Positions 23,416 to 36,083 are shown, counted from the first letter of the stretch. The stretch: 64,000 bases of DNA from Arabidopsis thaliana (GCF_000001735.4 NC_003076.8:9734001-9798000), one strand, 5' to 3'. Made by a program: numbers and translations. The notes: generated by a model from the sequence alone, not told the origin.

Positions 23416-24039
23416 TATTTACGAGGTACGATGAGTAATACATCTCAATGTTGCTCTATACGACTCATAAAAAAATTTATACATGATCTCAGAAAACTAT
23501 AAGCTGTGCCGGCGCATGGGGTAAGCAACGTAAGCTGTCGCTTACCGCCCAACTTTTCTTTTCTATTTTTTTTTGGTTTGTTGCTAAAAAAAAAAAAGTA
23601 ATAAAGCTGTATGTGATTTTGATTTTTTCAAAGATGTATTCATTAAGGTTTCTAAATATGATTATTTCTAAGTTTTGGTTATTAGTTTTGAAGCTTTATG
23701 TTTTTTGTATGTCTAAATTTATGTTTTTTGTTTAAAAGTTTGACTAAAAAAGCATATAAAATAGATTAATTATTAAAATTATAAGAATTTTACAATATCA
23801 TTTGGAAAATATGAAATTTAATTATTATTTACAATTTTCCTATAAAAGTTATCATTTTTGTTTTTCAAATATTTAGTCGTTTAAAGTCGAAGAAAAAATA
23901 GTATTATGGATAAATTTAAATAGTATTTTAAAAAGAGGAATTAAAAGTTATCTTGATTAGGGCCTTCCCAAACATTGGAGCGGCACTAACTATAAGTACA
24001 TGCCGAAGTAGAGGAAAATGCACATGAAATTTACTTGTT

Positions 24040-24480
24040 TCTTTTTTGGCTGAAGATTACCCGGGTAAATTCGACACACCATCTCCAAAAGATTTTACTA
24101 ATTTGTTCAAAGGAAACTTAGTGTGCAAGTGTCATACTAGACTGCATGGAGAGACAAATAAAATAAGGTGCATATGTTCTATTTTCTTATATTTCTATTT
24201 TCTTATATATTCATGTTAGAGAAGATGAATCCTTGTACGGTTTTCTATGTTGAAAGTGGATGATAAACGAAAGTTTTGGTACTTCTTCACATTAGGGGTT
24301 TCTATTGAAGACTTTCTAGTCATGGGGAAAGTAATAATTTTGGATGAAACCCATCCTTAAGACAATATATGATGGAGTGCTAATTATTACTACAGCTCCG
24401 GATCGAGATCATCACCATTATCTGATTGCTTTTGGCGTAATTGAAGGTAAGAAAGATGTCAGTTGAACTTGGTTTTACAA
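24040..24480 (+). pseudogene. MULE transposase DDE-domain relic
   Basis: A decayed frame contains EDYPGKFDTPSPKDFTNLF near 24050 and later SIEDFLVMGKVIILDETHP, equivalent to the family's '...VI.VD.THLK' with the first catalytic Asp. After a frameshift near 24358 comes KTIYDGVLIITTAPDRDHHH and YLIAFGVIEGKKDVS, then a TGA where relatives have Trp, then TWFYKN. This order is the start of the MULE transposase catalytic core. The remaining catalytic residues are not found, so it is an inactive fragment. Confidence 0.65.
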
Positions 24481-26445
24481 AAACAAAAAATCAAATTGCT
24501 TATGCTAGATTGTCCTGAAATTGTATTTTATTTTAATATAAACCAAAATCTCATCAAAACAATAGTTATGGTCTATCTGTTGTCTCACCATGGGTATTGT
24601 ATTTATCATTTGTCTTAGAATGTGAAACAAAGGATTTGCACATATTGCACATATTGAACAACTGAACATATATGAAGTGAGATTTAATAGTGAATAAACG
24701 CGATGGAAGAGAAGAAAATAGAAGATATGGAGATTCAAAATCGAAACTATAGAAGAAGAGAGGAAATGAGATCCAAAATCTCCAAATTCCTTTTTGTTGA
24801 TTATTAGAGAGGAGTGAGAGTGTTTCTTATGGGTTACTTTTAGAGTATTATGACTATCTGTGCTCAAATAACCAAATAATTAAGTATGTTTCCATGCTTT
24901 TTTTTTTAATTAAGTGGAAAAGAGAGAGATTGATGTTTTGATATTTTTACGCTTTTCTTCTATACACCTTTTTCATATTATGTGGATCTTCTTTAACAGA
25001 GTTCGAGGCTAGAATGCCAGTAAATATTTTTTTTTCATATTCTAAATGGATATTCTTTTATGATTTAAGAGCCACTGTAAATGTGATATCTCCAAATTAA
25101 GCTTAATGAAATTAATGACGATTGCTACAACTAATGAAGAAGAAGAAGATTAGAATTGCAAGGATACGTAATTATTAGATTAGGGTAAGAGTCTTTTGTT
25201 TTTTCATATTAATTTGATTTAAATTCGTTTAATTTTAATTTTTTCAGAAATAAGAATTAGAAAAGTGATATTCTAGGTTTATTTTCCTCACATAGTGGTA
25301 AACTAGCCATTGCTTCTTTTTGACACTATCTCCGGTGATTTTTCGAGCGTTAATATCTCTGATCACTGTCTCTCTTCCAAATCCTCATTTGTTTTCGTCG
25401 TCACCTTCATTTCTTTATAAAAGAAGAAAGGATAGAGAGGAATTTTGATGATATTGTAGAACAACTAGTGATAATAAGTACTCGCTTTTGAAAATGGATT
25501 TAGAGCTAAATGGGTTGGGGAGATTAAAATTGGACAACCAATGATGGGCGTTTTCAAAGCACATTAAAAAAGCATGCATTAGCTAAGATTATGTACCATT
25601 AAAGAAATTTAATATTTTGAAGATTAGAAAAAATTCAAGTGTAATTTTTTTTCATAGTTACATTATGAAAATATCAAACATCAATAAATTAATTATAGAT
25701 TTTTGCATATATGGATATATATTAGAGACAATAGATGTATATTATAGACAAATCTTGTTTTATAGTAAATAACCAATCGTAAAATAACGCGTGACTAAAT
25801 AAGTTAGCCAGTGTAAAAATTGATACAAATCGATAAATTAATAAGATAATAATTATTTTGAAAATTCTATGTAAATATATGGTCCCATCAATATTATAAA
25901 TTAATAATTGTATAAATTTATGAATATATATATATTTATATTTATGAATATATATTATGTAAAAATTAGTAAATGTGATTTTAGTATTGTTTTTCTTCAA
26001 TTTATATTAATTCTTTGTAAAATTTAATTCTAATAATTTTACTACGTATAAAAAAGGATTTATTTTTTTTAAACCTAATAATGGTTTTCTACTTGTAATT
26101 GATTTTTAGAAAAATTATTGATTGTAGAGAGGAACTACCTTTTGGATCAAAGTTTTGTAAAAAATTACAAATTTTTTAAAATCTCTCCATAAATTAATAA
26201 TTATCAATTTATCGATAAATTAATACCTCTTTAAATTAATAAATTTTCTTGGTCCCGACATTATTAATTTATAGAGGATTTATAGAGGTTTTACTATATT
26301 TTTGTAAGCCATGCGATTATGAAAGTCAATAGAAGGAAAAAAAAAGATTTGTGAAACCAAAACAAGTATGCACATCAAGTTTTCTTCATGACAAGTTGAC
26401 TTTATATTTTGTAGTTTGTTTAAGGTATATATATATATATATATA
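24481..26445. other. AT-rich repeat DNA, no gene seen
   Basis: No credible gene. Bases about 25620-25830 are similar to 29180-29370 (shared 'ATGGATATATATTAGA', 'TATGAAAATATCAA' and 'AATAACCAA'). Bases about 26110-26300 carry the dispersed AT-rich unit 'ATAAATTAATAA...GGTCCC...ATTAATTTATAGAGG', a common Arabidopsis intergenic repeat whose superfamily I cannot assign. (TA)n lies just before 26446. Confidence 0.45.
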
Positions 26446-28349
26446 CACCACAAAAAATAAGATGGAAGACGTCGGTTTATTAATGTCACTTGTTAAACCG
26501 ACTTTAAGAATTTTAATAGGAAGGGATTTCACGTCATTTAATAAAACGACTTAATTTTAATTAGAATGGCGTCACTTAATAACCCTTGTAACTATAGCCT
26601 GTTTTAATCACCAAATGTCAATTAAGGTACGTTCTAAATTTCTAATGCCGCCGCAGCTTCCGTTGTATTGTCCGTCGTACTCCGTCAGTGTATTCCGAGC
26701 TGTTCTTCTGATGAAAAGCCATCGCAACTTTTTGTCATATTCTTCTGCTTCATCCTCTAAAGAATCGCTGGTTCTCTCAACATCGTATATGGCTCTTCCT
26801 CGATCTCTCGCATTTTTCCCTTTTTCAATGATTCTTCTTCGTCTCCGGTGAGTGTTCTATTATTTGGTCTTCGATTTAGGGATTTGATTTAGTTCTTAAA
26901 TGAAATTGGAATCAATTTGGCGATGATTCAGTAGAAAGATTTTGGAACTGTGTTTTCGTGCATAGAAATGGTGCTAGTAGTCGCATTTGAGTTCAATTTC
27001 TGGATTTCAAAAATTCTTCTTGACGTTACCGTGTTCTGCATTCTGATTCTTGGTTTAGTTGAGAACCTGAGGTAGAAGATGTGATGAGCTGCATAGAGAT
27101 GCAATAAAGATGCTGATTATTGCTTTGGATGCTAAAGCGAATTCACGTTGCAAAGAAATGCATAAGCATTGTTTTAGACTTGAAACATAAGGTGTTGATT
27201 TTCGGTGGAGAGGCTTATTTCATGACTTATTCTTATTTGAAAATGATGTGGAGAAGAATCGATTTCCTTCAAGTTGTTCTTGAAAAGGGTTAAAACCTTT
27301 TTTCATTGAAAGCAAGAACTTATTGGTTATTCGATCTATTGAGTGGTTCATTGTCTTCCCTTTCTGGTCTTCAATATGATATGATCTAATGTTTTTTTTT
27401 GCTTCAGAACTCAGAAAAATGATGTTAATAGAATTCTGTTATGAGTTAGAAATTTAGACAAGAAGATCATGAACACATACTTGTAGATGTTGGAGCATAG
27501 AGAAGTAAGATCATTTACACGTTGGTGAGTTTTCTATACAGAATCTGTTTTGGATCTCATGCTTTTTGTATCTTGTTTCAAACCTGAAATGGTGGTTGGT
27601 TGGTATCATTCACATCCTGGTTTTGGCTTTTGGCGCTCTGGGGTTGACATTAATACTCAACATGTAGATTTTTCTTTCCTCAGTTTACATACTGTAGTAA
27701 TGGCTCAAAACACTAAATAAAATGTTAGTCATTGTGTTCTATACCCTGTTGTGATTCACTTTGCATTGTAGAGGTTGTAATCGATAGTTTGGAACTTTGA
27801 ATGGGACTATATGAATGTATGTTCATTGTAAACTTCTTTGTACTTTTGTAGAGTTTTGAACCTTTGAACCAGCGAGCTGTAGCTCAGTTAAAAGAAAATG
27901 AGTAGAGGACTTGAAGAAGATAAAATGATGCGGAAGGAGAAGCTAGCAAGAATGTCGTGACAGAGTGGTGGATTTAATGGATTTTTATGTAATGTTTAAA
28001 ACTTATATCTTATGTTTTATGTTGGTATCCAGATAATTGACAATTGTTATGTGTGCTATTTATTTCAATAAATTAATTTTTAATAAATTTATTGTTTTCT
28101 TACCGTTTTTCCTAATTATAATTTAATTTAATGCAAAATTAGTATTAATGTGATACTTTTGAATCATTTTGTAAACCGTCGTTAAAATATATAAAAAGTG
28201 ACGCTAGTATATTTAAAGTGAAGCAAAATAAGTTAACGTCGGCCACTAATATGTCAATTTTGTAAATGACTTTAAGTTAATTAATGTCGGTTAATAAGTG
28301 ACGTTAAGGTAAAAATAAACTGACGTTAATAGTCTTCTTTTTTTAAGTG
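26446..28349. mobile_element. Non-autonomous CACTA (En/Spm-like) element
   Basis: The left end CACCACAAAAAATAAGA and the reverse of the right end CACTTAAAAAAAGAAGA are related and fit the CACTA terminus. Flanking bases are ATA on both sides (26443-26445, 28350-28352), the 3-bp duplication expected, though the left flank is a TA run so this is weak alone. Subterminal repeats of a GTCGGTT / GTCACTTAATAA / AACGTCGG type crowd 26466-26580 and 28170-28340. There is no transposase. The interior from 26610 to 27960 is less AT-rich, has a short frame (26615-26851) followed by a GTGAGT donor-like site, and looks like non-coding transcript or captured sequence. Confidence 0.7.
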
Positions 28350-28352
28350 ATA

Positions 28353-29119
28353 CTAGATTTTGACCCGTGGTATACCGCGGGGTTAGTTTTTAATAAAATT
28401 AGTTATATAAAATGTATATATAGATATTTGTTTTATTAATATTGTTTGCTTTGTTTAGTGTTTAGGATAATGTATATATAGATTTTAATTGTTATATCTA
28501 TGATTTCATCCGTACTATATCGGTTCGTATTACTATCGATCCAAATCCATCATACTATCTAATCCTGCACAGTAAAATTAAACATATCTAATGGATTTCA
28601 CTTGTGGTATACCGTCTCGTAATACTATCGACCAAACCCGTCCTACCACTAACTCCGTTCAGTAAAATTAGATATTATTTTGTTATTTTTGTTTTAATAA
28701 TACTTTAATTTAAAAAATATTTAATTCAAATCAATTTAAAAGTTTTCTTTCAAATGGTTATTTAATTGTTGTAAAGTTTATATATTATAATATTATAAAC
28801 ACGTCCTACCATCTAGTCCTACTATCTAATCATGTTCGATGAAATTAATTTTTTATTTTTTTAATAATATTTTTATTAAAAGATTTATAATTTAAATCAA
28901 TTTAAAGTTTTCTTTCAAAATGATTATTTAATTTTTAAATATTTTTAACTATTTTGGCAAAAATAATTAGGACATAGAATAAGAGCATATTCCTTTGAAT
29001 AAGATTTGCTTTGATTTTGTAGTTAATTTTTGCATTGAATAAACCAGTGGCAGCCATTGTAAATAAGTTCTAACTCCAAGATTTATTTCACAAAATGGCT
29101 GCAAAAATGTATATGTAGA
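28353..29119 (-). mobile_element. Non-autonomous Helitron (ATREP-like), copy 1
   Basis: Read on the minus strand it begins TCTACATATACATTTTTGCA (complement of 29119 downwards) and ends with the hairpin CCCCGCGGTATACCACGGGT (28363-28382) followed by CTAG at 28356-28353. The flanking bases are A before and T after, the usual A|T insertion site without duplication. Start TC, terminal hairpin and CTRR end define Helitrons. It is 767 bp, with no Rep/helicase frame, so it is a non-autonomous member. A second copy with the same ends lies at 36084-36642. Confidence 0.88.
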
Positions 29120-29529
29120 TATATATATATATGTATATTCATTTTATGTTTTCAATATAAATATTGTTTTAGAACATTGTTTATAAATATAGATCTGAAA
29201 AAGTATGTTCAAATGTAGATTTTTAGTCAAATTATGAAAATATCAATAAGTAATAAATTAAATTTTGCATTTTTGTATATGGATATATATTAGATACAAA
29301 TCTTACTTTTTTATAAAAAATAACCAAATACAAAAGATGCGTGGCTCAATCAGTCATAAAAAAAACAATTACTATATGATTGATACATTATACATATATG
29401 ACAACTGATACACACCTTATAAATGCTCTATTTATGTTTGACTATAATATACAATCTACCATAACACAATCTAGTAAATTGTTAGTATCATCCTCGTGTC
29501 ACCACCTCAATTTAAATTCACATACTACA

Positions 29530-29935
29530 TGGTATCTCATATTTATTTATTTTGGTTATGTTTCTAATATAAATAGTGTTCTTAAGAACACTGTCTACAC
29601 ATTCATATCTGTAAACCAAAAAAATACGCACAAAGGTAAATTTCAATTTTTTTTCTTCATCATATGATGATTTTATATTTTTTTCAAAATATATTCAATT
29701 TTATGATGTCAATATAAATAGTGTTTTAAAACACTGTTTATACATATATAAATCTGAATAAAAGGTGCGCACAAAGGTAAAATTTCAATTTTTCTTCATC
29801 ACAAGATGATTTTATAACTTTTCTCAATATATATTCATTTTGTACACAAAGATCTGAAAAAAAACAGGTAATGCACAAAGGTAAAAATTTCAATTTTTCT
29901 TATCAATAGTTGATTTTATAATTGTTTCTTAATGA
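29530..29935. repeat. Degenerate tandem repeat, about three units of 100-160 bp
   Basis: Units contain 'AATATAAATAGTGTT(C/T)T', 'AACACTGT(C/T)TA', 'GCACAAAGGTAAA', 'TTTCAATTTTT' and 'GATGATTTTATA' in the same order, at about 29530, 29700 and, shortened, 29830. An outlying related unit is near 29137. Non-coding. Confidence 0.65.
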
Positions 29936-29978
29936 AATTTGGGTAATTTCAAATATAATCACATGTATCCGTTACCAC

Positions 29979-30145
29979 AAACCCTAAAAGAAACCCAAAA
30001 GCATCTAACGGTGAAAACACTGAAAAGCCACGTGTACGTTTCAGATCACGCACAGCAATAAAAAAATATGAAAAAATAAAAACGGAAGTGCCTATTGGCT
30101 TACAAGTTACAAGTATCAAGTCGTCTTTTTATTCAAGTTTCGCGG
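29979..30145 (+). promoter_or_regulatory. ALY1 promoter with telo-box and E2F-type site
   Basis: AAACCCTAA (telo-box) is at 29979-29987 and TTTCGCGG, which fits the E2F consensus WTTSSCSS, is at 30138-30145. The two occur together in many plant genes active in dividing cells. ALY1 belongs to the LIN9 family, whose complexes work with E2F, so an E2F site would be sensible. A CT-rich tract at about 30160-30235 probably lies in the 5' UTR. Function is inferred from motif matches only. Confidence 0.45.
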
Positions 30146-30348
30146 CAACGCCTCTCTTCTCTTCTCTCTCTCTCTCTTCTCTCTAATTCAATCCAAAATC
30201 CTCTTTTATCTCTCTCTCGCTCTCGCTCTCTCTTTAAACCTCTCTTCGAATATTTGTCACCGATCTCGAACAAGGTTTTTGAGCTTTCTCTTCTCCGAGT
30301 CGGTTTCTGTGTTGTTTCTTCGTCGATTCTTATTGAGCTCCGTGATTG

Positions 30349-30834
30349 GTGAGTAGATCTGTTGATTTGATTTAGGGTTTTTTAAAGGTTTTAAACAGAA
30401 GTAATTGGGATTGTTTTTGAACTTCACTTTATCGGATTCTTCTGGGGAAATTTGGGATTTGTGGATTCCGGTTCGGCGATGCGATTTTTGATTTCGAAGT
30501 TCTTTCAAAAAGGAAAAATTCTTTGAAATTTGAATTCTAACTTTTGAATTTATGTTTGGGTTTCGTTGAAACGAGTATTGGTATTTGAATCTGGGGTTTT
30601 TTTTTTTTTTTTTTGAATTCTCAAAGTTGATGATTCTCGATTCGTGATTCTTTGTTTTCTTTATTGATTGATGCTTCGAATTTTTCAGAGATTTGTTAGT
30701 AAAGTTTATAAATTTCTTTTCTGGTGAAAAATTGAATCTGAGATTTTTGTGAAAGAGAGCAATTTAATGTCGTATCTTGGTCAGATCAGTTTTCATGGTT
30801 TCCTTAATTTGATCTTTCGTTGGAATTTTTCTAG
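30349..30834 (+). other. Probable intron in the ALY1 5' UTR
   Basis: A donor GTGAGT at 30349 and an acceptor CTAG ending at 30834 enclose 486 T-rich bases, including a run of about 18 T near 30597. The coding ATG comes 17 bases after the acceptor. A leader intron is common in plant genes. No transcript was checked. Confidence 0.55.
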
Positions 30835-30851
30835 GCAGAGAAAACAGTTAT

Positions 30852-33800
30852 ATGGCGCCTACTAGGAAGTCGAAGAGTGTGAACAAGCGTTTCACCAATG
30901 AAGCGTCTCCAGATATCAATTTTGGGAGCGCAAGCAAAACCAAGCAAAGAGTGAGTTTTGTTTGTCTTCATTGACCAAATCTTATTTGGGATAATCACTT
31001 TGTTGTTTGTCTTATTGACCAAATCTTCACTTGGACTCTTCTTGATGCTCTTTGGTGTTTTTCTCATTGTAGAAGAAGAAATTGGCTGATAAGCTGGGAC
31101 CTCAGTGGACCAAAAGGGAGCTTGTGCGTTTCTATGATGCTTATAGGAAGTATGTGGGAGACTGGAAAAAGGTAAACTTTGTTGCACTATATGGTTTTAT
31201 GTATGTGTTTCCTCAATCTTTGTATGACTTTTAAGTTCTTCTCTGGAAATTGCTTAGGTAGCTGCTGCAGTACGGAATAACCGGTCTGTTGAGATGGTCG
31301 AAACACTCTTTTGTATGAATCGGGTATGAAGTACAAGAATATCTCACTGTTCAGTTTTGTTTTAGTATTGAGCCGGATATTATTTGCCTAGGTTTCGTTC
31401 TAAACTTAGTATTGAGATGGACATTATGTTACCTTTGATTCGTTTTGATATGCCTTTTTCTTCCAGGCATACTTATCCTTGCCCGAGGGAACTGCTTCTG
31501 TAGCTGGCCTTATTGCAATGATGACTGATCACTACAGCGTCATGGTGAGTTGTTTATCTTATTAGAACACCTTTAAAGTTCATGCTAGATGACTTCCTGT
31601 GTGAAAACTCAGGTGGAAAGCTGAAGAGTTTAGTAATGTCGATCACATTAGTGAAATTTTAGTTTTATACTTTTTTCTGAAAACAAGGGAGAGATGTGGT
31701 TAATTGGTTTGTTCAGATCGTCTGTTTAGTAAAGTTGTGTGGTTCAGTTTCTATATGCTTATAGTAATTTTTGTAGGAGGGGAGCGAAAGTGAAGGAGAA
31801 GACCATGATGCTTCTGAGGTAACGAGGAAACATCTGAAGCGCAAACGTCCTCAAGTTCTGCCTAGTGATTTTCGAGAAGAAGTTGTTCCACCACATTCAG
31901 TTGCATCAGTAGAAGGATGTCTCTCATTCTTGAAGCAGACACAAGCTTATGGTACAATCATTATTTTCTGCTAAAAACAAATGATTATTCTGCGGTTTTA
32001 TACGTTTTTTAGTTCACACCCTTTATAGGGTAACCATGTCTCACGAAATTCTGTGTCAGCCTAACAAATTCATGTAAATAAATCTGTTCAAGATCGTGTA
32101 ATGTGCTACTTTTTTTTATGTAGAAAAAAGGCAACGGGCCACTGGAAAACGTACACCTCGGTTTCTTGTCGCAATTACACATGAGAGGGATGATATAGAA
32201 GATTTTAGTCCACCAAATAAAAGAGCCAAGAAACAACTTGATGCCGATGATGATGCATCAAGAAGGGGAGGAGGGTCTCCATACAGAAGAAAAGAACTCA
32301 GTGAAATCACACCAACTAGGCTTAGGAAAACGGTATTTATATAGCTCTAGCAATTTAATGTTGTCATGATTGATCAGTGAAAAAAACAATTTCTACCCTT
32401 TTTCTCTTTTGCCAGTCACAAGCACAGGAAGCACAATTCAAGCACCCTGATAGTTCCATGTTTGAGAATGGGGTGAGAGATAGATGGCATAAAAAGGGAG
32501 CTGCTGATAGAGATGGTGCCTTGTTGATGGATATGGAAGGACTTGTTACCCAAAAGGAAAAAATTGTGAGAGTTGAAGAAGCAGAAGGAAATTATTCTGA
32601 TGATGATGATGGATTAGGAGCTCTGAAGACATTGGCTGAAATGTCAGCTTCACTGGCTCCGGCTGGTTTGTTGGAATCAGGTTAGCATCAAATGGTTGTG
32701 CCACTAAAGATATATATTGTGCGGGTTAATAGAAGACCCATTAATTAATATCTGTTCACCTTTCACATCGAGGTACATCTCTTTATATTTTCTCCTTTAT
32801 TGTGTTGGATACAGAATCATCTCCACACTGGGAAGAAGAAAGAAAAACTAACAACGTGGATAAGAAATCTAACACTCTGGAAACCGTGTCAACAAGCCAT
32901 CACAGAGAAAAAGCAAAACAAGCAGGACTAGAAGATAATCTCCTGCATGCAATTTCAGCCCCTGATAAAAGAAAACCGAAGTCTGTGCCGGAATCCGTTG
33001 ATGGTAATGTTGTTTCCATCGAGGAGCTTCGCACTTCAAGCAGAAAACGTAAACCAAAGGTTTGGTTTACAAGACAGTTTTTCTCTTTAAGTTCTTTGTT
33101 ATCGTGTCATTCTTCTGTGTATCACATAGCTATATGCAAATTACATTCAGTTTCAGGTGCTAGATGTTGTAGCTCCAAAAGAGTCTACACAGGACAAATC
33201 TCTATATACTAAGGTATTCTTTTAAACCTATAGATATGCAAAACCCGCTTCTCTCCTATTTAATCGTACTCTGTGATCTGCGGTTACTCCTTGTAATTTT
33301 AGAATCCTTGACAAATTCTTTTGATCAAAGAAGCTTATGCTTTAGTAGTTTTTGTTTGTGCTTTCTCTAATGATTTTTGTTTATTGCATTGCAGGAATCG
33401 GCTGAAGTTGATAGTTTGAAGACTCCCGTCAAAGCAAGACGTTCTAGTCAAGGTCCAGCAAAACAGCTGAAAACTGCAAAGACCACGGTAGAATCTTCTT
33501 CAGCTAGTGATAAGAAAATAACTGGACCGGATGCAGTAGTGCCAGCTACACAAGTTTCAGCTTCGGGTCCAGAGACTTTGCCACAGAAACCACCAAACAG
33601 GCGTAAGATAAGTTTGAAGAAAAGTTTACAAGAAAGAGCTAAATCTTTAGAAACCACTCATGACAAACCACGTAGTTTCAAAAAACTTTCAGAACATGAA
33701 TTACTACAGGTGAGTCTCTAACTTCATTTTTCTTATACAAATCAAATAAATCTGGTCTCTTATTTGCTTATTCCATTTACAGGAGAAGTTGTCAAATTGT

Positions 33801-35706
33801 CTGTCATATCCATTGGTACGTCGATGGTGCATATATGAATGGTTCTACAGTGCTATTGACTATCCCTGGTTTGCAAAGATGGAGTTCACTGATTATCTAA
33901 ATCATGTGGGGCTTGGTCACGCTCCAAGACTTACTCGTGTTGAATGGAGTGTCATTAAAAGGTTTGTTAAAGTTTCTGTGTATGTATGTCGATGGAATTA
34001 TAAAGATACAAAAGGTTACTCATTCTGTAATTTTTTCAGTTCTCTCGGTAGACCTCGGAGATTGTCTCAGAGATTCCTACAGGATGAGCGGGATAAACTC
34101 CAAGAATATCGTGAGTCTGTGAGAAAGCATTATACAGAGCTGCGTGGATGTGCTACGGGAGTGCTTCATACAGATTTGGCCCGTCCTTTATCAGTCGGGA
34201 ATAGAGTGATTGCCATCCATCCTAAAACACGGGAGATTCGTGATGGCAAGATTCTTACTGTGGATCATAACAAGTGCAACGTTCTCTTTGATGAATTGGG
34301 TGTCGAGTTAGTTATGGTAAATCACAAACTATATCAATTCCGTTGATAGTTTGTCCATTTTTTGTATATCTCAGATGATCTAATAAATCCTTTTTTCTGA
34401 CAGGACATTGACTGCATGCCTTTAAATCCATTGGAATACATGCCAGAGGGTCTAAGGAGGCAAATTGATAAGTGCTTGGCTATATGCAAAGAAGCAAGGC
34501 TTAACAGACACCCAAGCTCTGATGCATCTGTTCTGTTCTCTCCTTCTGTGCTTGAAAATGTCAACTTTTCCATGAATCCTCCTCCTGCGAAACAGGTAAA
34601 CAAAGATTGACGTTTGACTCGTGTGTCAAAGCTTTGATCTTCGTCTTTCTTTCCATACATTTTTTAATCTCTGTGGATAATTCCATAATTCTCTGCAGGA
34701 TGATATCAGAGAGCCAGTTTTGTATGGTAAAGTAATAGCAACCAACACTACTGATCAATCTATCGTAATCAATAGCAAAGTAACAGGAACAGAAATTCAA
34801 CGGACTCTGGCACTGCAGCATACTTCCGATGCGCAGGTAACTAAAAAGTCTATGCCTGTGGAAACTTTGTCTTTAGATTGCTCATGTTCGAATAAGTATA
34901 GACTTATTTTGTGTACTCTTTTTGCTAATAGTAACAGCTACAGAAATTCTTTTCTCATGATTCTGCTTTCCAGGAAATGGAGCCAGAAATGATTGAAATT
35001 GTCATTGAATCAAAGTCAATAGCGCAAGCAATGGTGGATGCAGCTATAAAGGTATTTATAATATATCTAGAGACTTCAGAGTCTTCTAAATACAGAGAAG
35101 CCAAATTCATACAACTCTAACATCTTTTGTTTAAATCGTTGTCAACCGTTTTAGGCTGCATCGTCGGGGAAGAACAATGAAGACTCAGAGAATATGGTTC
35201 ACCAAGCTTTAAGCTCCATTGGCGAACATCAGCCATTAGACAACTCTATAGTGCCTGGTATCAAGCATCAAGAGTATACCAATGGCAGCTTGGATCATCA
35301 TTCCTTAAACACAGCAGAGCCGATGAGTAACGGTTTCATCTCACAGGAAGGATCAGGAAAAAACAAAACACCAATGCCTTCAGAGCTTATCACCTCTTGT
35401 GTTGCATCTTGGCTCATGATGCAGGTAAAGGAAATAATTTTGTCTTGGACTAACGAAAGTGTAATCTAAATCAAGAATACCAAAGTTTTCACTTGATGCG
35501 GTTTTGATTAGAACTCTTTGTGTGTTATTTACCTGCAGATGATCTCAAAGAAGCAGTACCCACCAGCAGATGTGGCTCAGCTAATGGATACAGTAGTGAA
35601 TGACTTGCAGCCACGGTGTCCACAGAATATGCCGATATACAGAGAAATTCAAACTTGTATGGGATTGATCAAGACTCAAATAATGGCTCTTGTAAGAACG
35701 TCATGA
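30852..35706 (+). CDS. ALY1: ALWAYS EARLY 1, LIN9/Mip130-like subunit of MuvB-type complexes
   Basis: Homologue of animal LIN9/Drosophila Aly, a nuclear subunit of DREAM/Myb-MuvB transcription complexes. 17 exons give 971 aa: 30852-30950, 31073-31171, 31258-31323, 31467-31544, 31777-31951, 32124-32332, 32416-32680, 32815-33059, 33151-33213, 33395-33709, 33783-33961, 34040-34316, 34404-34595, 34699-34836, 34974-35051, 35155-35424, 35539-35706. A SANT/Myb-like domain ([20 protein letters not shown]...) covers about residues 43-93, a plant-lineage feature. The DIRP domain that defines the family starts in exon 11 ([18 protein letters not shown], about 555-640). Exon 12 has a Tudor-like stretch ([20 protein letters not shown]). 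Exon 9 has two acceptors 6 nt apart that would add or drop Phe-Gln. The identification is firm; the symbol follows from position and family. Confidence 0.95.
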
Positions 35707-36083
35707 AACATTTGTGTCCTTTGTAATTAACCTGACATCGAAGATAACACTTGGAGATCAGATTTAATTGTTTGGATTGTAGAGGTTAGTTTAGTTTATA
35801 GTTAGTTAATAATTTGAACAGCTCCAAAGGCTGTTGATAATTAGTTACCATTGATTCTGTAACTTTTTTTTGTCATCATTCATTGTAACTTTGGTTACCT
35901 TTTACTTTGGAGCTGTTTTTTTTTTCTTTCTTTCTCAGTGATTATTTTCTTGGGTCATTTTGGATCCTAATGGCTGAAATAATTTATTCCCACCTTAATA
36001 CAAAATCTCAAATATATACTATTCCTTAACTAAAATTCTAGAACAATGCCAAATGGATATGTTTGAAATACCTTTAATAACAA
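35707..36083 (+). other. ALY1 3' UTR and flank
   Basis: About 380 bases with AT-rich 3' UTR-like sequence after the ALY1 stop, up to the second Helitron. No other feature is seen. Confidence 0.45.

Noticed and set aside
23505..23990. Possible hAT element: GC-rich TGCCGGCGCATGGGGTAAGC near the left and GGAGCGGCACTAAC near the right, with a short MDKFKxYFKKRN-like frame at 23905
   Set aside because: The ends are not clean inverted repeats, no target duplication is readable and the frame has a stop. Suggestive only.
24505..24867. 120-codon minus-strand open frame
   Set aside because: Composition is hydrophobic and random-looking in AT-rich repeat DNA; no domain or splice support.
29380..29667. 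95-codon plus-strand open frame
   Set aside because: Lies across the degenerate tandem repeat and reads as translated repeat, with no conserved motif.
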